Below the pieces are notes generated by a model. That model was not told the origin of the DNA. It was given only the letters and a program-made list of their open reading frames with translations, and did no database searches. Below are positions 1 through 7,828 of a stretch of DNA of 44,808 nt, in pieces (the stretch's first letter is position 1; each line of letters begins with the position of its first letter). The DNA is from an uncultured Oscillospiraceae bacterium. GTDB taxonomy: Bacteria; Bacillota; Clostridia; Oscillospirales; Ruminococcaceae. The position numbers and the translations under genes were made by a program. The stretch lies in assembly GCA_949298535.1 (NCBI GenBank), contig CASFXA010000126.1, forward strand, positions 1 to 44,808, in the 5' to 3' direction.

Positions 1-1
1 C

Positions 2-607
2 CTGCGGGAATATCCCTCCGGCCATATCTTCAATATGGCTGGTTTCCCTGCCGCCAACCTTTTTTATCTGGTAGAGGGAGAGGTCCATATCTATACCACC
101 AGCAGCCAGGGGGATGTCCGTTTTATTGGAATCCATCGGGAAAACACCTTGTTTAATCTGGACAGTTTTCGCCGTGATTGTGAGGCTGTCATTACCTCCA
201 AGGCCTTCGGAATGGTTCGTGCCATTCCGCTCAGTCAGGAGCAGCTTTTTCAGCTGATGGCGGAAAATCCTTCTCTGGCCTGCGATTTGCTGTGTTATGT
301 AGGAGATGTACTGCGGCTGATGTGCTATGATGCCGAAGCTCAAAGTATCCACGATGTGAAAACCCGGCTGGTCCGGTTTCTGCTGGTGTATTCCGCTGAT
401 GCCCACACCCTGGTGATCCCCTTGTCCCAATATTCCATTGCCTGCGCCATCAATGCCTCCCGGATCCAGGTGGCGCGGGTTTGCGGGGAACTCAAGCAGA
501 TCGGACTAATCCAAATCAAACGGGGACGGATTTTGCTCTCCAACCGTCAAGCTCTGGAGCAATACAGTCAGCAGCTGGAAGACCTCCAGGGTTTGGAGGA
601 ACAATAA
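2..607 (+). CDS. Crp/Fnr-family transcriptional regulator (5' end outside window)
   Basis: The reading frame is open from the first bases of the window, so the true start lies upstream; an internal ATG at 35 is inside the cyclic-nucleotide-binding fold. The visible part has the beta-roll of a cNMP-binding domain (FYLVEGEVHIY, then the stretch around IGIHRENTLFNLD), a long dimerisation helix (LLCYVGDVLRLMCYDAEAQ), and a C-terminal winged helix with its recognition helix around INASRIQVARVCGELK. In this family an effector binds the N-terminal roll and shifts the DNA-binding helices. Scattered cysteines are visible but not the N-terminal Fnr iron-sulfur pattern, though the N-terminus is missing. 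It faces the oxoacid:ferredoxin oxidoreductase operon convergently, so control of that operon is not implied. The ligand cannot be told from sequence. Confidence 0.85.
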   Translation: MREYPSGHIFNMAGFPAANLFYLVEGEVHIYTTSSQGDVRFIGIHRENTLFNLDSFRRDCEAVITSKAFGMVRAIPLSQEQLFQLMAENPSLACDLLCYVGDVLRLMCYDAEAQSIHDVKTRLVRFLLVYSADAHTLVIPLSQYSIACAINASRIQVARVCGELKQIGLIQIKRGRILLSNRQALEQYSQQLEDLQGLEEQ

Positions 608-850
608 ACGCCTCCCTGCCGCCTCTCATGGTTATCGCCTTTCCCTGAATCCTGTCTCAGACGGCACCGTTCCTTTCCATCAAAAGTGAAACACCGCCAG
701 GGTTTTCCTCATGCCTGCGGCTTTGGGGCAGAAGGCTCCAAAAATATTCCATTCTCCTTCTCCTCTGCTCCAAAGGGACGGCTGACGGCTTCCCCACCGG
801 TCCAATCCCCACAGGAAAACTTTGGCCCCGACACAAAAGTTTGACCTCAG
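608..850. other. Gene-free convergent spacer
   Basis: Spacer between the end of the Crp/Fnr-type gene and the terminator of the opposing oxidoreductase operon. The small open frames here have no ribosome binding site and no recognisable protein features. I see no clear terminator for the Crp/Fnr gene and nothing else of note. Confidence 0.5.
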
Positions 851-889
851 ATAAAAAGGCCCTGCCGCAGTCAAAACGGCAGAGCCTTT
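851..889 (-). terminator. Terminator of the 2-oxoacid:ferredoxin oxidoreductase operon
   Basis: Read on the minus strand, a 13-bp stem (AAAGGCTCTGCCG with CGGCAGGGCCTTT, one wobble pair) closes an 8-base loop and is followed by TTTTTAT. It begins about 20 bases after the gamma-subunit stop codon. Classic intrinsic terminator. Confidence 0.85.
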
Positions 890-908
890 GTGATGGATCA
901 AGTTTTTG

Positions 909-1451
909 TCAGGGCTGATAGTGAACGCCAATCTCGATGGCCTTCATGTTCAGCTCCACCAGCTGAGACTTGGTGGGCGGAACGCATTTCTCCACCGCCT
1001 TGCGGATGGATTCCAGAGAGGTAAAGCCGGTGGCCTTATACAGCGCCCCCAGCATGATGAGATTCGCCAGCTTGCCGATACCGTTTTCCTGCGCCAGCTT
1101 GGTGGCAGGAATACGCACCTCGGTGATGTCGGTGCGGCCAGACTCATGAGCCACCAGAGCGCTGTCCACCACCGCCACGCCTCCGGGAACGACAGTGCTG
1201 ATGAATTTATCATAGGAGGGGTTGTTCATCACCACCAGAGCGTCGGGATTGATGACCAAGGGAGAACCGATGGGTTCATCCGCCAGACAGACGGAACAGT
1301 TGGCGGTGCCGCCGCGCATCTCCGGACCATAGCTGGGCAGCCAGGAAACCTCACGGGAATCAATGAGGCCAGTGTAGGCGGTCACCTTTCCGCTGAACAG
1401 GATGCCCTGCCCGCCAAAGCCCGCGAAAACAAAGTTCCAGTTCTTACTCAT
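909..1451 (-). CDS. 2-oxoacid:ferredoxin oxidoreductase, gamma subunit
   Basis: 180 residues, the usual size of the free-standing gamma subunit. The N-terminal [13 protein letters not shown] is the signature of the pyruvate/ketoisovalerate oxidoreductase catalytic (gamma) domain, followed by the conserved region [15 protein letters not shown]. With alpha, beta and delta it forms a CoA-dependent enzyme that oxidatively decarboxylates a 2-oxoacid and reduces ferredoxin in the cytoplasm. The gene overlaps the end of the beta-subunit gene by 8 bases, indicating translational coupling, and is last in the operon before the terminator at 851-889. The substrate class (2-oxoglutarate or branched-chain 2-oxoacid) cannot be fixed from this subunit. 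Confidence 0.9.
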   Translation of the reverse strand: MSKNWNFVFAGFGGQGILFSGKVTAYTGLIDSREVSWLPSYGPEMRGGTANCSVCLADEPIGSPLVINPDALVVMNNPSYDKFISTVVPGGVAVVDSALVAHESGRTDITEVRIPATKLAQENGIGKLANLIMLGALYKATGFTSLESIRKAVEKCVPPTKSQLVELNMKAIEIGVHYQP

Positions 1452-2205
1452 TGCAGAAGACCCCCTTCTCGGTTCTGTCCTGATAGACGCCCAGAGGGTA
1501 ATAGGGCATCATATTCTGACGCAGCCATTCCAGGGCTTCCACCGGGCTCAGACCCCAGTTGGTGGGGCAGCTGGAAAGGATCTCCACAATGGAAAAGCCC
1601 TTTCCTTCAATCTGGGCGGTAAAGGCCTTCTTGATGGCGGCTTTGGCTTTCCGGATATTGGGGACACTGTCCACCGCCACCCGCTCAGCATAGGCCACGC
1701 CGGAAAGGGTGGAGACCATCTCGCACACCCGCACCGGGAAACCAGCCTTGGTGACATCACGGCCATAGGGGGTGGTCTGGGTCACCTGCCCGGGAAGGGT
1801 GGTGGGGGCCATCTGACCGCCGGTCATGCCGTAAATGGCGTTGTTGACAAAGATAACGGTGATATTTTCCCCTCTGGTGGCGGCGTGTACCGTTTCAGCG
1901 GTACCGATAGCCGCCAGATCGCCGTCGCCCTGGTAGGTGAACACCACGTTGGTGGGGATCGCCCGTTTCAGGCCGGTGGCCACTGCCGGAGCCCGTCCGT
2001 GAGGGGCCTCCACCATATCGCAGGCAAAATAATCATAAGCCATGACCGCGCAGCCAACAGGGGCCACGCCTACAGTCTTGCCTTCCACACCCAGCTCCTC
2101 AATGACCTCGGCCACCAGCTTATGAATGATGCCGTGGGTACATCCGGGGCAATAATGGAAGGGCGCGTCGGTGAGCATCGAGGATTTTTGATACACCACT
2201 GCCAT
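1444..2205 (-). CDS. 2-oxoacid:ferredoxin oxidoreductase, beta (TPP-binding) subunit
   Basis: 253 residues. It carries the thiamine-diphosphate/Mg motif: GDGDLAAIG, about 30 residues later NNAIYGMTGGQ, the typical GDG...N pattern of the beta subunit. The N-terminus has the HYCPGCTHG segment found in KorB/VorA-type proteins. It binds TPP and, with the alpha subunit, forms the active site. The ATG directly follows the TAA of the alpha gene, and GGAGG lies just inside the end of that gene, so the two are translated together. The arrangement delta-alpha-beta-gamma matches the compact clostridial VOR/KOR type rather than the single-chain pyruvate enzyme. Confidence 0.92.
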   Translation of the reverse strand: MAVVYQKSSMLTDAPFHYCPGCTHGIIHKLVAEVIEELGVEGKTVGVAPVGCAVMAYDYFACDMVEAPHGRAPAVATGLKRAIPTNVVFTYQGDGDLAAIGTAETVHAATRGENITVIFVNNAIYGMTGGQMAPTTLPGQVTQTTPYGRDVTKAGFPVRVCEMVSTLSGVAYAERVAVDSVPNIRKAKAAIKKAFTAQIEGKGFSIVEILSSCPTNWGLSPVEALEWLRQNMMPYYPLGVYQDRTEKGVFCNE

Positions 2206-3267
2206 TTATTTCACACCTCCAGCCATTGCGCTCAATTTCTCCGCCACCTCAGCAGGGGTGGGGATCATGCCGCCGGTGCGTCCGTAAAATTCCACCGGCA
2301 CCCGGCCTTCCACCGCCAGACGAATGTCGTCCACCATCTGGCCCATATTCATCTCCACCGACAGGAAACCTTTCACCTGGCCGGCATATTTGCGAACATA
2401 TTTCTCCGGGAAGGGCCACAGCATCACCGGGCGCAGCAAACCCGCCTTGATGCCCTTGGCGCGGGCGATGTCCACCGCGGATTTGGAGATTCTGGAGGAA
2501 GCGCCGAAAGCCATGACAATATACTCCGCATCCTCGCAGAGATATTCCTCCGCCCGCTGCTCCTCCGCCTTGACGATCTCATACCGGGCAAAGCGCTCCC
2601 GGACGATCTTCTCCAGCTGGTCGGGCTTCAGGTACAGGGAGTTGACCACATTATGGGGACGCTTGTTCTGATGGCCGCAGGCGGCCCAGGGCTTATCGTA
2701 GGTATGTACTTCCACCTCCGGGAAGGAGACAGGCTCCATCATCTGGCCCATGAGGCCGTCGGAGAGAATCATGGAAGGCATCCGGTATTTTTCCGCCAGC
2801 TCAAAGGCCCGGAACACCATGTCCACCAGCTCCTGGATGGAACTGGGAGCGAACACCAGCACATGGAAATCGCCGTGGCCCAAAGCCCGGGTGGCCTGCC
2901 AATAGTCGGACTGGGCAGGCTGAATACCGCCCAAGCCGGGACCGCCCCGCTCCACGTTGACAATCAGACAGGGCAGATCGCTGCCGGCAATATAGGAAAT
3001 ACCCTCTGTTTTCAGGGAAATACCGGGAGAGGAGGAAGAAGTCATCGCCCGGACGCCGGCCGCAGAAGCGCCCAGCACCATATTGATGGCAGCCACCTCA
3101 GACTCCGCCTGGAGGTAGGTGCCGCCGATCTTGGGCATCTTTTTGGACATATAGGCCGCCAGCTCAGTCTGGGGAGTGATGGGATAACCAAAGAAATGAC
3201 GGCAGCCGGCACGGATGGCCGCTTCCGCCAGGGCCTCGTTGCCCTTCATCAGTACACGTTCAGCCAT
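2206..3267 (-). CDS. vorB: 2-oxoacid:ferredoxin oxidoreductase, alpha subunit (VorB/KorA type)
   Basis: 353 residues, the length typical of the alpha subunit in four-subunit VOR/KOR enzymes. Recognisable features are the early GNEALAEAAIRAGC and FGYPITPQTELA segments (pyrimidine-domain fold), the ERGGPGLGG stretch after about 100 residues, and the C-terminal transketolase-like domain with RPVMLWPFPEKY. Proteins of this sort are commonly named 3-methyl-2-oxobutanoate dehydrogenase subunit VorB, but the family also includes 2-oxoglutarate enzymes, so the branched-chain assignment is tentative. It starts 12 bases after the ferredoxin-like delta gene. Products would be acyl-CoA, CO2 and reduced ferredoxin, which could feed the Rnf complex encoded at 18236-23950. 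Confidence 0.9.
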   Translation of the reverse strand: MAERVLMKGNEALAEAAIRAGCRHFFGYPITPQTELAAYMSKKMPKIGGTYLQAESEVAAINMVLGASAAGVRAMTSSSSPGISLKTEGISYIAGSDLPCLIVNVERGGPGLGGIQPAQSDYWQATRALGHGDFHVLVFAPSSIQELVDMVFRAFELAEKYRMPSMILSDGLMGQMMEPVSFPEVEVHTYDKPWAACGHQNKRPHNVVNSLYLKPDQLEKIVRERFARYEIVKAEEQRAEEYLCEDAEYIVMAFGASSRISKSAVDIARAKGIKAGLLRPVMLWPFPEKYVRKYAGQVKGFLSVEMNMGQMVDDIRLAVEGRVPVEFYGRTGGMIPTPAEVAEKLSAMAGGVK

Positions 3268-3279
3268 GTTGAGAACACC

Positions 3280-3486
3280 TCACTTTTCCACTGTAATCGC
3301 GCTGTCGGGACACATGATCCCGCACATGGCGCAGCCGATGCACAGGCTCTCGTCCGTCACTTCGGCAGGATTGTAGCCCTTGTCGTTGATCCGTTCGGCA
3401 GCCAGCCGCAAAATCTTTTTGGGACATACCGATACACAAAGACCGCAGCCTTTGCAGACCTTTTCGTCAATGATCGCTCTTGCCAT
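3280..3486 (-). CDS. 2-oxoacid:ferredoxin oxidoreductase, delta subunit (2x[4Fe-4S] ferredoxin)
   Basis: 68 residues holding two CxxCxxCxxxCP motifs (CKGCGLCVSVCP and CIGCAMCGIMCP), enough for two [4Fe-4S] clusters. This is the small ferredoxin-like subunit that passes electrons from the catalytic core to soluble ferredoxin. It lies between the P-loop ATPase gene (18-base gap) and the alpha subunit (12-base gap), which makes it part of the same transcript. Confidence 0.92.
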   Translation of the reverse strand: MARAIIDEKVCKGCGLCVSVCPKKILRLAAERINDKGYNPAEVTDESLCIGCAMCGIMCPDSAITVEK

Positions 3487-3504
3487 CCATATCTTCCTTC
3501 CTGT

Positions 3505-4167
3505 CTAGTTTTCCCATGGGGCCCTGACATAGATCTTCACCGGCAGCAAACCTGGCAGCTGAAGACCGGCGCAGAGGCTCTCCTCCGCCGCCGTATACAG
3601 CACCGGCAGCCCTGTCCGCCTGGAAAGTTCCTCCAAATAAGGCGCGGATTCCTGTAAAATCTCCCGGGTGGTTTCCCTCCCCAGATTGGTGGTGTTGACC
3701 AGATGGGTGATCTTCAGCCGGGAACTCTCCTCAATGGCAGCCATCAGCGCCAGCTCCGCTTCCAGGTCCGGTTCCATATAGCGTCGGACGTTGACGGTGT
3801 ACAGCATCTCAAAGGGCTGTTTCAGCAGCTTTTCATGATAGCTGCCCAAAGCAACCGCGCCGTCAGCATCGCCGCCCACATCGATGACCAGATGGGTGGA
3901 GGGATCGTCAATGGCCGCTCCCAGGCGGGGGGGCAAGATGGGAATATCCAGATTTGTGTTGGCAAATCTGGGAGCTACCAGCTCGATTTCCTTCCGCTCC
4001 ATGAGGGACGAAAAATCCGCCGTGCGGAAATAAGGGTTGACGATGTCCAGATCCGCAATCACCGTCCTCTTCCCTTCCGCCGCGGCACGAAGCGCCAGAT
4101 TGACCGACAAATTCGTTTTCCCCGCGCCATAGTGTCCGCAGACGATGGTAATACGTGCTTGCTGCAA
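3505..4167 (-). CDS. P-loop ATPase of the MinD/CobQ/ParA superfamily, first gene of the oxidoreductase operon
   Basis: About 220 residues starting with TTG: AAAGGAGG sits 8 bases before it and no better ATG is nearby. The P-loop GHYGAGKTN is at residues 11-19. It is followed by DLDIVNPYFR, a switch-like stretch, and IDVGGDADGAVALG, a Walker-B-like segment. The fold fits SIMIBI-class ATPases, but the signature lysine of the deviant Walker A motif (KGGxGKT) is absent. There is no signal peptide or membrane segment. It is the promoter-proximal gene of the oxidoreductase operon. A role in maturing or regulating that Fe-S enzyme is inference from position only; the biochemical function is unknown. 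Confidence 0.75.
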   Translation of the reverse strand: MQQARITIVCGHYGAGKTNLSVNLALRAAAEGKRTVIADLDIVNPYFRTADFSSLMERKEIELVAPRFANTNLDIPILPPRLGAAIDDPSTHLVIDVGGDADGAVALGSYHEKLLKQPFEMLYTVNVRRYMEPDLEAELALMAAIEESSRLKITHLVNTTNLGRETTREILQESAPYLEELSRRTGLPVLYTAAEESLCAGLQLPGLLPVKIYVRAPWEN

Positions 4168-4221
4168 ACTTTTGGCCTCCTTTTGGTTCCCGGGGAATCG
4201 CTCCCCCGCAGGTTATTGATT

Positions 4222-4250
4222 ATCATACTACTTTTTGTGGAACAGTGCAA
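4222..4250 (-). promoter_or_regulatory. Sigma-A-type promoter for the P-loop ATPase/oxidoreductase operon
   Basis: On the minus strand TTGCAC and TATGAT are separated by exactly 17 bases, about 55 bases before the TTG start at 4167. The -10 matches 5 of 6 consensus bases; the -35 is weaker. Confidence 0.6.
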
Positions 4251-4271
4251 GAAAATTGTCTCATTTTTTGT

Positions 4272-4300
4272 AAAAAACCTCTTTTGCCATAAAAAAGAGG
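4272..4300 (-). terminator. Second intrinsic terminator downstream of spo0A
   Basis: On the minus strand CCTCTTTT and AAAAGAGG form a perfect 8-bp stem with a 7-base loop, followed directly by TTTTTT. It lies upstream of the oxidoreductase-operon promoter, so it most likely acts as a backup stop for transcripts leaving spo0A. Confidence 0.75.
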
Positions 4301-4407
4301 TCGAAGCCTTCCTTAAAAACAAAAAACGTGAGTCTTCTTCCTGAAAAAAGGGAATGGATTCCCGCGCACGCCCAAAGGAAGCCCCTTTTTTCAAGTTTTC
4401 CAAAAGA

Positions 4408-4446
4408 AAAGCGTCCTTCAGGGCTTTTCTCCCCAAAAGACGCTTT
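4408..4446 (-). terminator. First terminator after spo0A
   Basis: On the minus strand AAAGCGTC pairs with GACGCTTT around an inner GGGG/CCCT helix, followed by a T-rich run (TTTTCTTTT). It begins about 55 bases after the spo0A stop. Between it and 4272 there is another small GGGAA/TTCCC hairpin followed by six Ts. Confidence 0.75.
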
Positions 4447-4501
4447 GGAAGGATCCCCTGCAGACCGTCAGGGAATTTCTCTTTCTATCCCATATTTCCC
4501 T

Positions 4502-5284
4502 TTACCGGAGGCTTCCGGAGCGCTCCTTCAACCGGATTTTATCGGCGATCATGGCAATAAACTCGGAATTGGTGGGTTTGCCCCGGAGGTTATGGATGGT
4601 GTAGCCGAAATAAGAATTGAGTACATCTACATCCCCGCGATCCCACGCGACCTCGATGGCGTGACGGATGGCCCGCTCCACTCTGGAGGCAGTGGTGCCA
4701 TTTTGCTTGGCTACCGTGGGATACAGCACTTTGGTAACGCCATTGATAACATCCGGCTGGCGTACCGCCAGGATAATGGAATCCCGAACATACTGATAAC
4801 CTTTGATATGGGCCGGAACGCCAATCTCCAGAATGATGTTGGTAACCACCGCCTCCAAACTGGGAGCGTTGGCCCGTGGAGCCTCCCGCCGGATAGCGGA
4901 GACCGGATTAAAACCCGCGTAAAACACAATTCTTTCTGCCAGAATTTCTGGATCAAAAGGCTTGTTGAAGTAGTACACCACCCCGCTGTTGAGCATCCGC
5001 TCCTGAAGCAGCGGATGATCCACTGTGGACGACGCCAAAAATACAGGGCGGGGATTGATGTCCTCCGACTGTACTTTGGTCAATACGCCTTCCGCGTCTA
5101 TGTTGCGCATAAACACGTCCAGGACTACGACGGCCGGCTTTTTCTCCTGAATCATCCGCAGCACAGTCTGTCCATCTTTCGGGCAGCGGATGGTTTCAAA
5201 GCCTTTTGCACTGAGAGCGGCGGCGCAGCGTTCGCAAAAATCCTTGCTGTCATCCGCAATCAATACAATTTTTTGGTTATTCAC
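4502..5284 (-). CDS. spo0A: Sporulation master regulator Spo0A
   Basis: 260 residues beginning with GTG, preceded at 8 bases by AGGAGGG. The N-terminal receiver domain (about 1-125) shows the acidic pocket D11/D12, phosphoacceptor D56 in VVVLDVFMRN, and K108 in FNKPFD. After a linker, the C-terminal DNA-binding domain (about 145-260) has the Spo0A-specific segments IGVPAHIKGYQYVRD, RVERAIRHAIEVAWDRG and GKPTNSEFIAMIAD. When phosphorylated it binds 0A boxes (TGTCGAA) and switches cells into sporulation. It follows spoIVB in the same direction, the usual arrangement in endospore formers. Two 0A-box-like words with one mismatch each (TGTCAAA and TGTCGGA, minus strand) lie in its upstream region, consistent with autoregulation but not proof. 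Confidence 0.98.
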   Translation of the reverse strand: MNNQKIVLIADDSKDFCERCAAALSAKGFETIRCPKDGQTVLRMIQEKKPAVVVLDVFMRNIDAEGVLTKVQSEDINPRPVFLASSTVDHPLLQERMLNSGVVYYFNKPFDPEILAERIVFYAGFNPVSAIRREAPRANAPSLEAVVTNIILEIGVPAHIKGYQYVRDSIILAVRQPDVINGVTKVLYPTVAKQNGTTASRVERAIRHAIEVAWDRGDVDVLNSYFGYTIHNLRGKPTNSEFIAMIADKIRLKERSGSLR

Positions 5285-5322
5285 TGATATTCCCTCCTAA
5301 TATCTTGCATTAAACCAAAATC

Positions 5323-5351
5323 AGCTTACCATATCCCGATATTTTTGACAA
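5323..5351 (-). promoter_or_regulatory. Possible promoter of spo0A
   Basis: On the minus strand TTGTCA (5 of 6 for -35) is followed after 17 bases by TAAGCT with a preceding TGG (extended -10 style), about 40 bases before the GTG start. The -10 is poor, and a sigma-H promoter cannot be excluded. The -35 overlaps the TGTCAAA word that resembles a 0A box. Confidence 0.4.
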
Positions 5352-5409
5352 TACATTACAGGCAATAAAATTTCTTTTTTATTCATCTTTTCTTAACAAG
5401 TTCCGACAT

Positions 5410-6633
5410 TTAGGCTGCATTATCACCAGTTTTATCCATCAATTTTGCATCATTATAAATAGTTTCCGCAAAAATTCCGAATCCTCTTGTCGGATCGTTG
5501 ACAAAAACATGCGTGACCGATCCCACCAACATTCCGTTCTGGAGAATGGGGCTGCCGCTCATTCCCTGAACGATTCCCCCCGTTTGGGCCAGCAGCTCCG
5601 GGTCGGTGACATGAACAATCATGTTCTGCCCCCCTGAGGAACTGCCGGCGGAGATCTTTTCCAGCTCCACTTCATACTCCCGGGGAACGCTGCCGGCAAC
5701 CGTTGTGCGGATCACCGCCCGCCCGGGGCGCACCTCATGGCTGAGGGCCACCGGCACCTCCTCCCCCAGATAGAGTGACCGATCCATCAGATACCCATAA
5801 ACTCCCGTAGGCGTATTGGCGGAGAGCCACCCCAAGGCGCTGCCTCCCGAAAACTTTCCTTTCAGTTCCCCGGGCTCGCCGCTCTCGCCCCGTTTGCAGC
5901 CGGTGATTTCCGCCCCGACAATTTCACCATCGGACAGCGGCATCAGTTCCCCGGTGTCCACATCGCATACCGCATGGCCCAGACCGGTAAACAGTCCGCT
6001 GTTGGGGTCATAGTAGGTCATGGTGCCGATCCCGGCTGAACTGTCCCGCACCCAGACCCCCAGACGATATTTCCGGTCCCCCACCGACTGGACGGGACGA
6101 ACCTGAAGGGTCAGATGAGCTTCTTCACGGCGCAGCGTCAGTTCCACAGGCTGACCGCCGCTCTGCTCCACCAGTTCCCCCAGCTGTTCGTTGGTCCGCA
6201 GTTTTACGCCGTTGACCGTTTCAATAATATCGCCAATCTCCACGCCGGCCTCCCGGGCCGGATTGATCCGCTGACCCTCTCCGGTGACCTCGCTCATTCC
6301 CACCACCATCAGTCCGTCAGTGAACATCTTGATTCCAAAAGGAGCGCCGGAAACCCGCACCATCTTGCGATCCACCACATTGACTTCCACCGTTTTGATG
6401 GGGATCGCTCCCATCAGCTTCAGGTCCACCTGGTAGCTCTCGCCTGCCCCATCCTCCTGCTCTGTCAGCTCCGACACTGTGTCCAGCAAAACGGGATAGG
6501 AAAAACGCACCGTTTCCCCTTCCAGCACATAATAGTGATCCGGCAGCTCATACTCCATATAAAAAATCAGCAGCAGTGTTATCACTGTCAAAAAATCAAA
6601 GACAGCTGCAACTGCCCTGACAACCTTTCGCAT
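5410..6633 (-). CDS. spoIVB: SpoIVB serine peptidase (sigma-K checkpoint)
   Basis: 407 residues. The start at 6633 is chosen because AGGAG lies 9 bases before it; an in-frame ATG at 6666 has no ribosome binding site. There is an N-terminal membrane anchor (about 4-26), then a PDZ domain (about 90-180, with REAGVEIGDIIETVNG) and an S55 peptidase domain. The catalytic His220 is in GLGHAV and Ser359 is in QGMSGSP. In the family the forespore secretes this protease to trigger SpoIVFA cleavage and sigma-K activation in the mother cell. It sits directly upstream of spo0A (125-base gap). In many Firmicutes recN precedes spoIVB; here the ger operon does. Confidence 0.96.
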   Translation of the reverse strand: MRKVVRAVAAVFDFLTVITLLLIFYMEYELPDHYYVLEGETVRFSYPVLLDTVSELTEQEDGAGESYQVDLKLMGAIPIKTVEVNVVDRKMVRVSGAPFGIKMFTDGLMVVGMSEVTGEGQRINPAREAGVEIGDIIETVNGVKLRTNEQLGELVEQSGGQPVELTLRREEAHLTLQVRPVQSVGDRKYRLGVWVRDSSAGIGTMTYYDPNSGLFTGLGHAVCDVDTGELMPLSDGEIVGAEITGCKRGESGEPGELKGKFSGGSALGWLSANTPTGVYGYLMDRSLYLGEEVPVALSHEVRPGRAVIRTTVAGSVPREYEVELEKISAGSSSGGQNMIVHVTDPELLAQTGGIVQGMSGSPILQNGMLVGSVTHVFVNDPTRGFGIFAETIYNDAKLMDKTGDNAA

Positions 6634-6742
6634 GAAGAACAACTCCTTTCCGTCTTTACTCTGCACCGGAAGAGCCGGTTTATCAGAGGCAAATCCAGCA
6701 ATAAATCTGGATGGACCTCCTAGTGGAAAGGTTTTCTTTTTT

Positions 6743-7828
6743 TCATGCCACCAGCTGGAAACTTATCGCGCTCTTTTCCCCTTCCAACAGCCCGGACGGA
6801 TCCGAAAGGACTGTCTCCGCCACAAATTGACAGGGAATTTTTTTCAGTTCTTCCGGCCAATTTTCTTCCACCATTTTCCAGAGATCAGGTTTTTGCCAGG
6901 AGAGCGCTTTGCCTGTGTCCAGGAAATCAATCCCCTCCTCCTGTGTCAGCTGTTCCCACAGCTGCCGGCCCTGTTCCTCCAGCAGCCGGGAAAGTTCCTT
7001 TTCCCCCTGCTCCAGCGTACCTTCCCCTTCTGCCGACCAGCGAAGGGTCCCCCGACACCGGAGGAAAATGGTCACCGAAGGCTGCGTCTCTGTGAAATTC
7101 CACTGAATATGACCATTTAAACTGACAATCTCCACTTCCTGCTCCGCTTCCTCCAGCAATGCCCAGCGTTCCCCTCTGCCGGTGATGGACAGAGGCAGCA
7201 GCTGCTGTTCCTCCCAAGGTAAAAACGAACCCTCCTCTCTTCCCCAAAACACCGTCCCCTGTCGGAGAAACTGTTCCTCCTCCAGTCCCAATACCACTGA
7301 GGCCGCACAGCGCGCCGGATCCCGAAGAGTATTCAGATGATCTTTGAGAGTCATTCGTCCCTCCTCTGTGCGTCGGTTATTGGCACAAAAACGGTTGCCT
7401 TCTCCCCCCACAAAAAAATCCGTCGCCTTCTCCGAAGTCAGTACAGCCTGGGAAATCACCGCCACAGGAACAGTGGGACGCAGCTCCAGGCTCTTGTCCG
7501 CCTCCTCCAGCAGCTGCTGAAAGGTTTGGGATTCCAACGGGCACAGCGCCAATAAAATCCGGCAATTACCCAGATATAAAGACATCCCGCTCTGCCGTTC
7601 CATGGCGCTGAGGGCCAGATGAAGCTCCTCCCCTTCTCCTGTCAGCACACCGTAGGATGCCGGCTGATCCGGCGGGGTGGGCTGCAGATACTCCGCCGAC
7701 AAGCGCCATCCCGTTTCCGTCGGAGAAGCCTCCAAAGCGGTCACAATCGTCTGATGGGCAATTCTCTCCGTCCGTCCACAGCCGCAGAAACAAAGAAGCG
7801 CCAAAACTATCCCAACGCATCTTTTCAC
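6743..7828 (-). CDS. Ger(x)C-family spore germination lipoprotein
   Basis: 361 residues from a GTG start. The same frame stays open far upstream, but there it lies inside the GerB-like gene and is not coding. The GTG overlaps the TGA of that gene (GTGA) and has GGAGGG about 10 bases upstream. The N-terminus is a lipoprotein signal (hydrophobic IVLALLCF, lipobox FCGC, then GRTE), so the mature protein should be lipid-anchored on the outer face of the spore inner membrane. Length and the C-terminal region with GKALSWQKPDLWKMVEENW fit the GerAC/GerKC family. It would form a germinant receptor with the two genes before it. The ligand is unknown. Confidence 0.88.
   Translation of the reverse strand: MKRCVGIVLALLCFCGCGRTERIAHQTIVTALEASPTETGWRLSAEYLQPTPPDQPASYGVLTGEGEELHLALSAMERQSGMSLYLGNCRILLALCPLESQTFQQLLEEADKSLELRPTVPVAVISQAVLTSEKATDFFVGGEGNRFCANNRRTEEGRMTLKDHLNTLRDPARCAASVVLGLEEEQFLRQGTVFWGREEGSFLPWEEQQLLPLSITGRGERWALLEEAEQEVEIVSLNGHIQWNFTETQPSVTIFLRCRGTLRWSAEGEGTLEQGEKELSRLLEEQGRQLWEQLTQEEGIDFLDTGKALSWQKPDLWKMVEENWPEELKKIPCQFVAETVLSDPSGLLEGEKSAISFQLVA

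Noticed and set aside
1402-3657. 751-codon plus-strand open frame opposite the oxidoreductase operon
   Set aside because: It is the antisense shadow of three well-supported minus-strand genes; the translation is His/Gly-rich low-complexity without family features, and no ribosome binding site precedes it.
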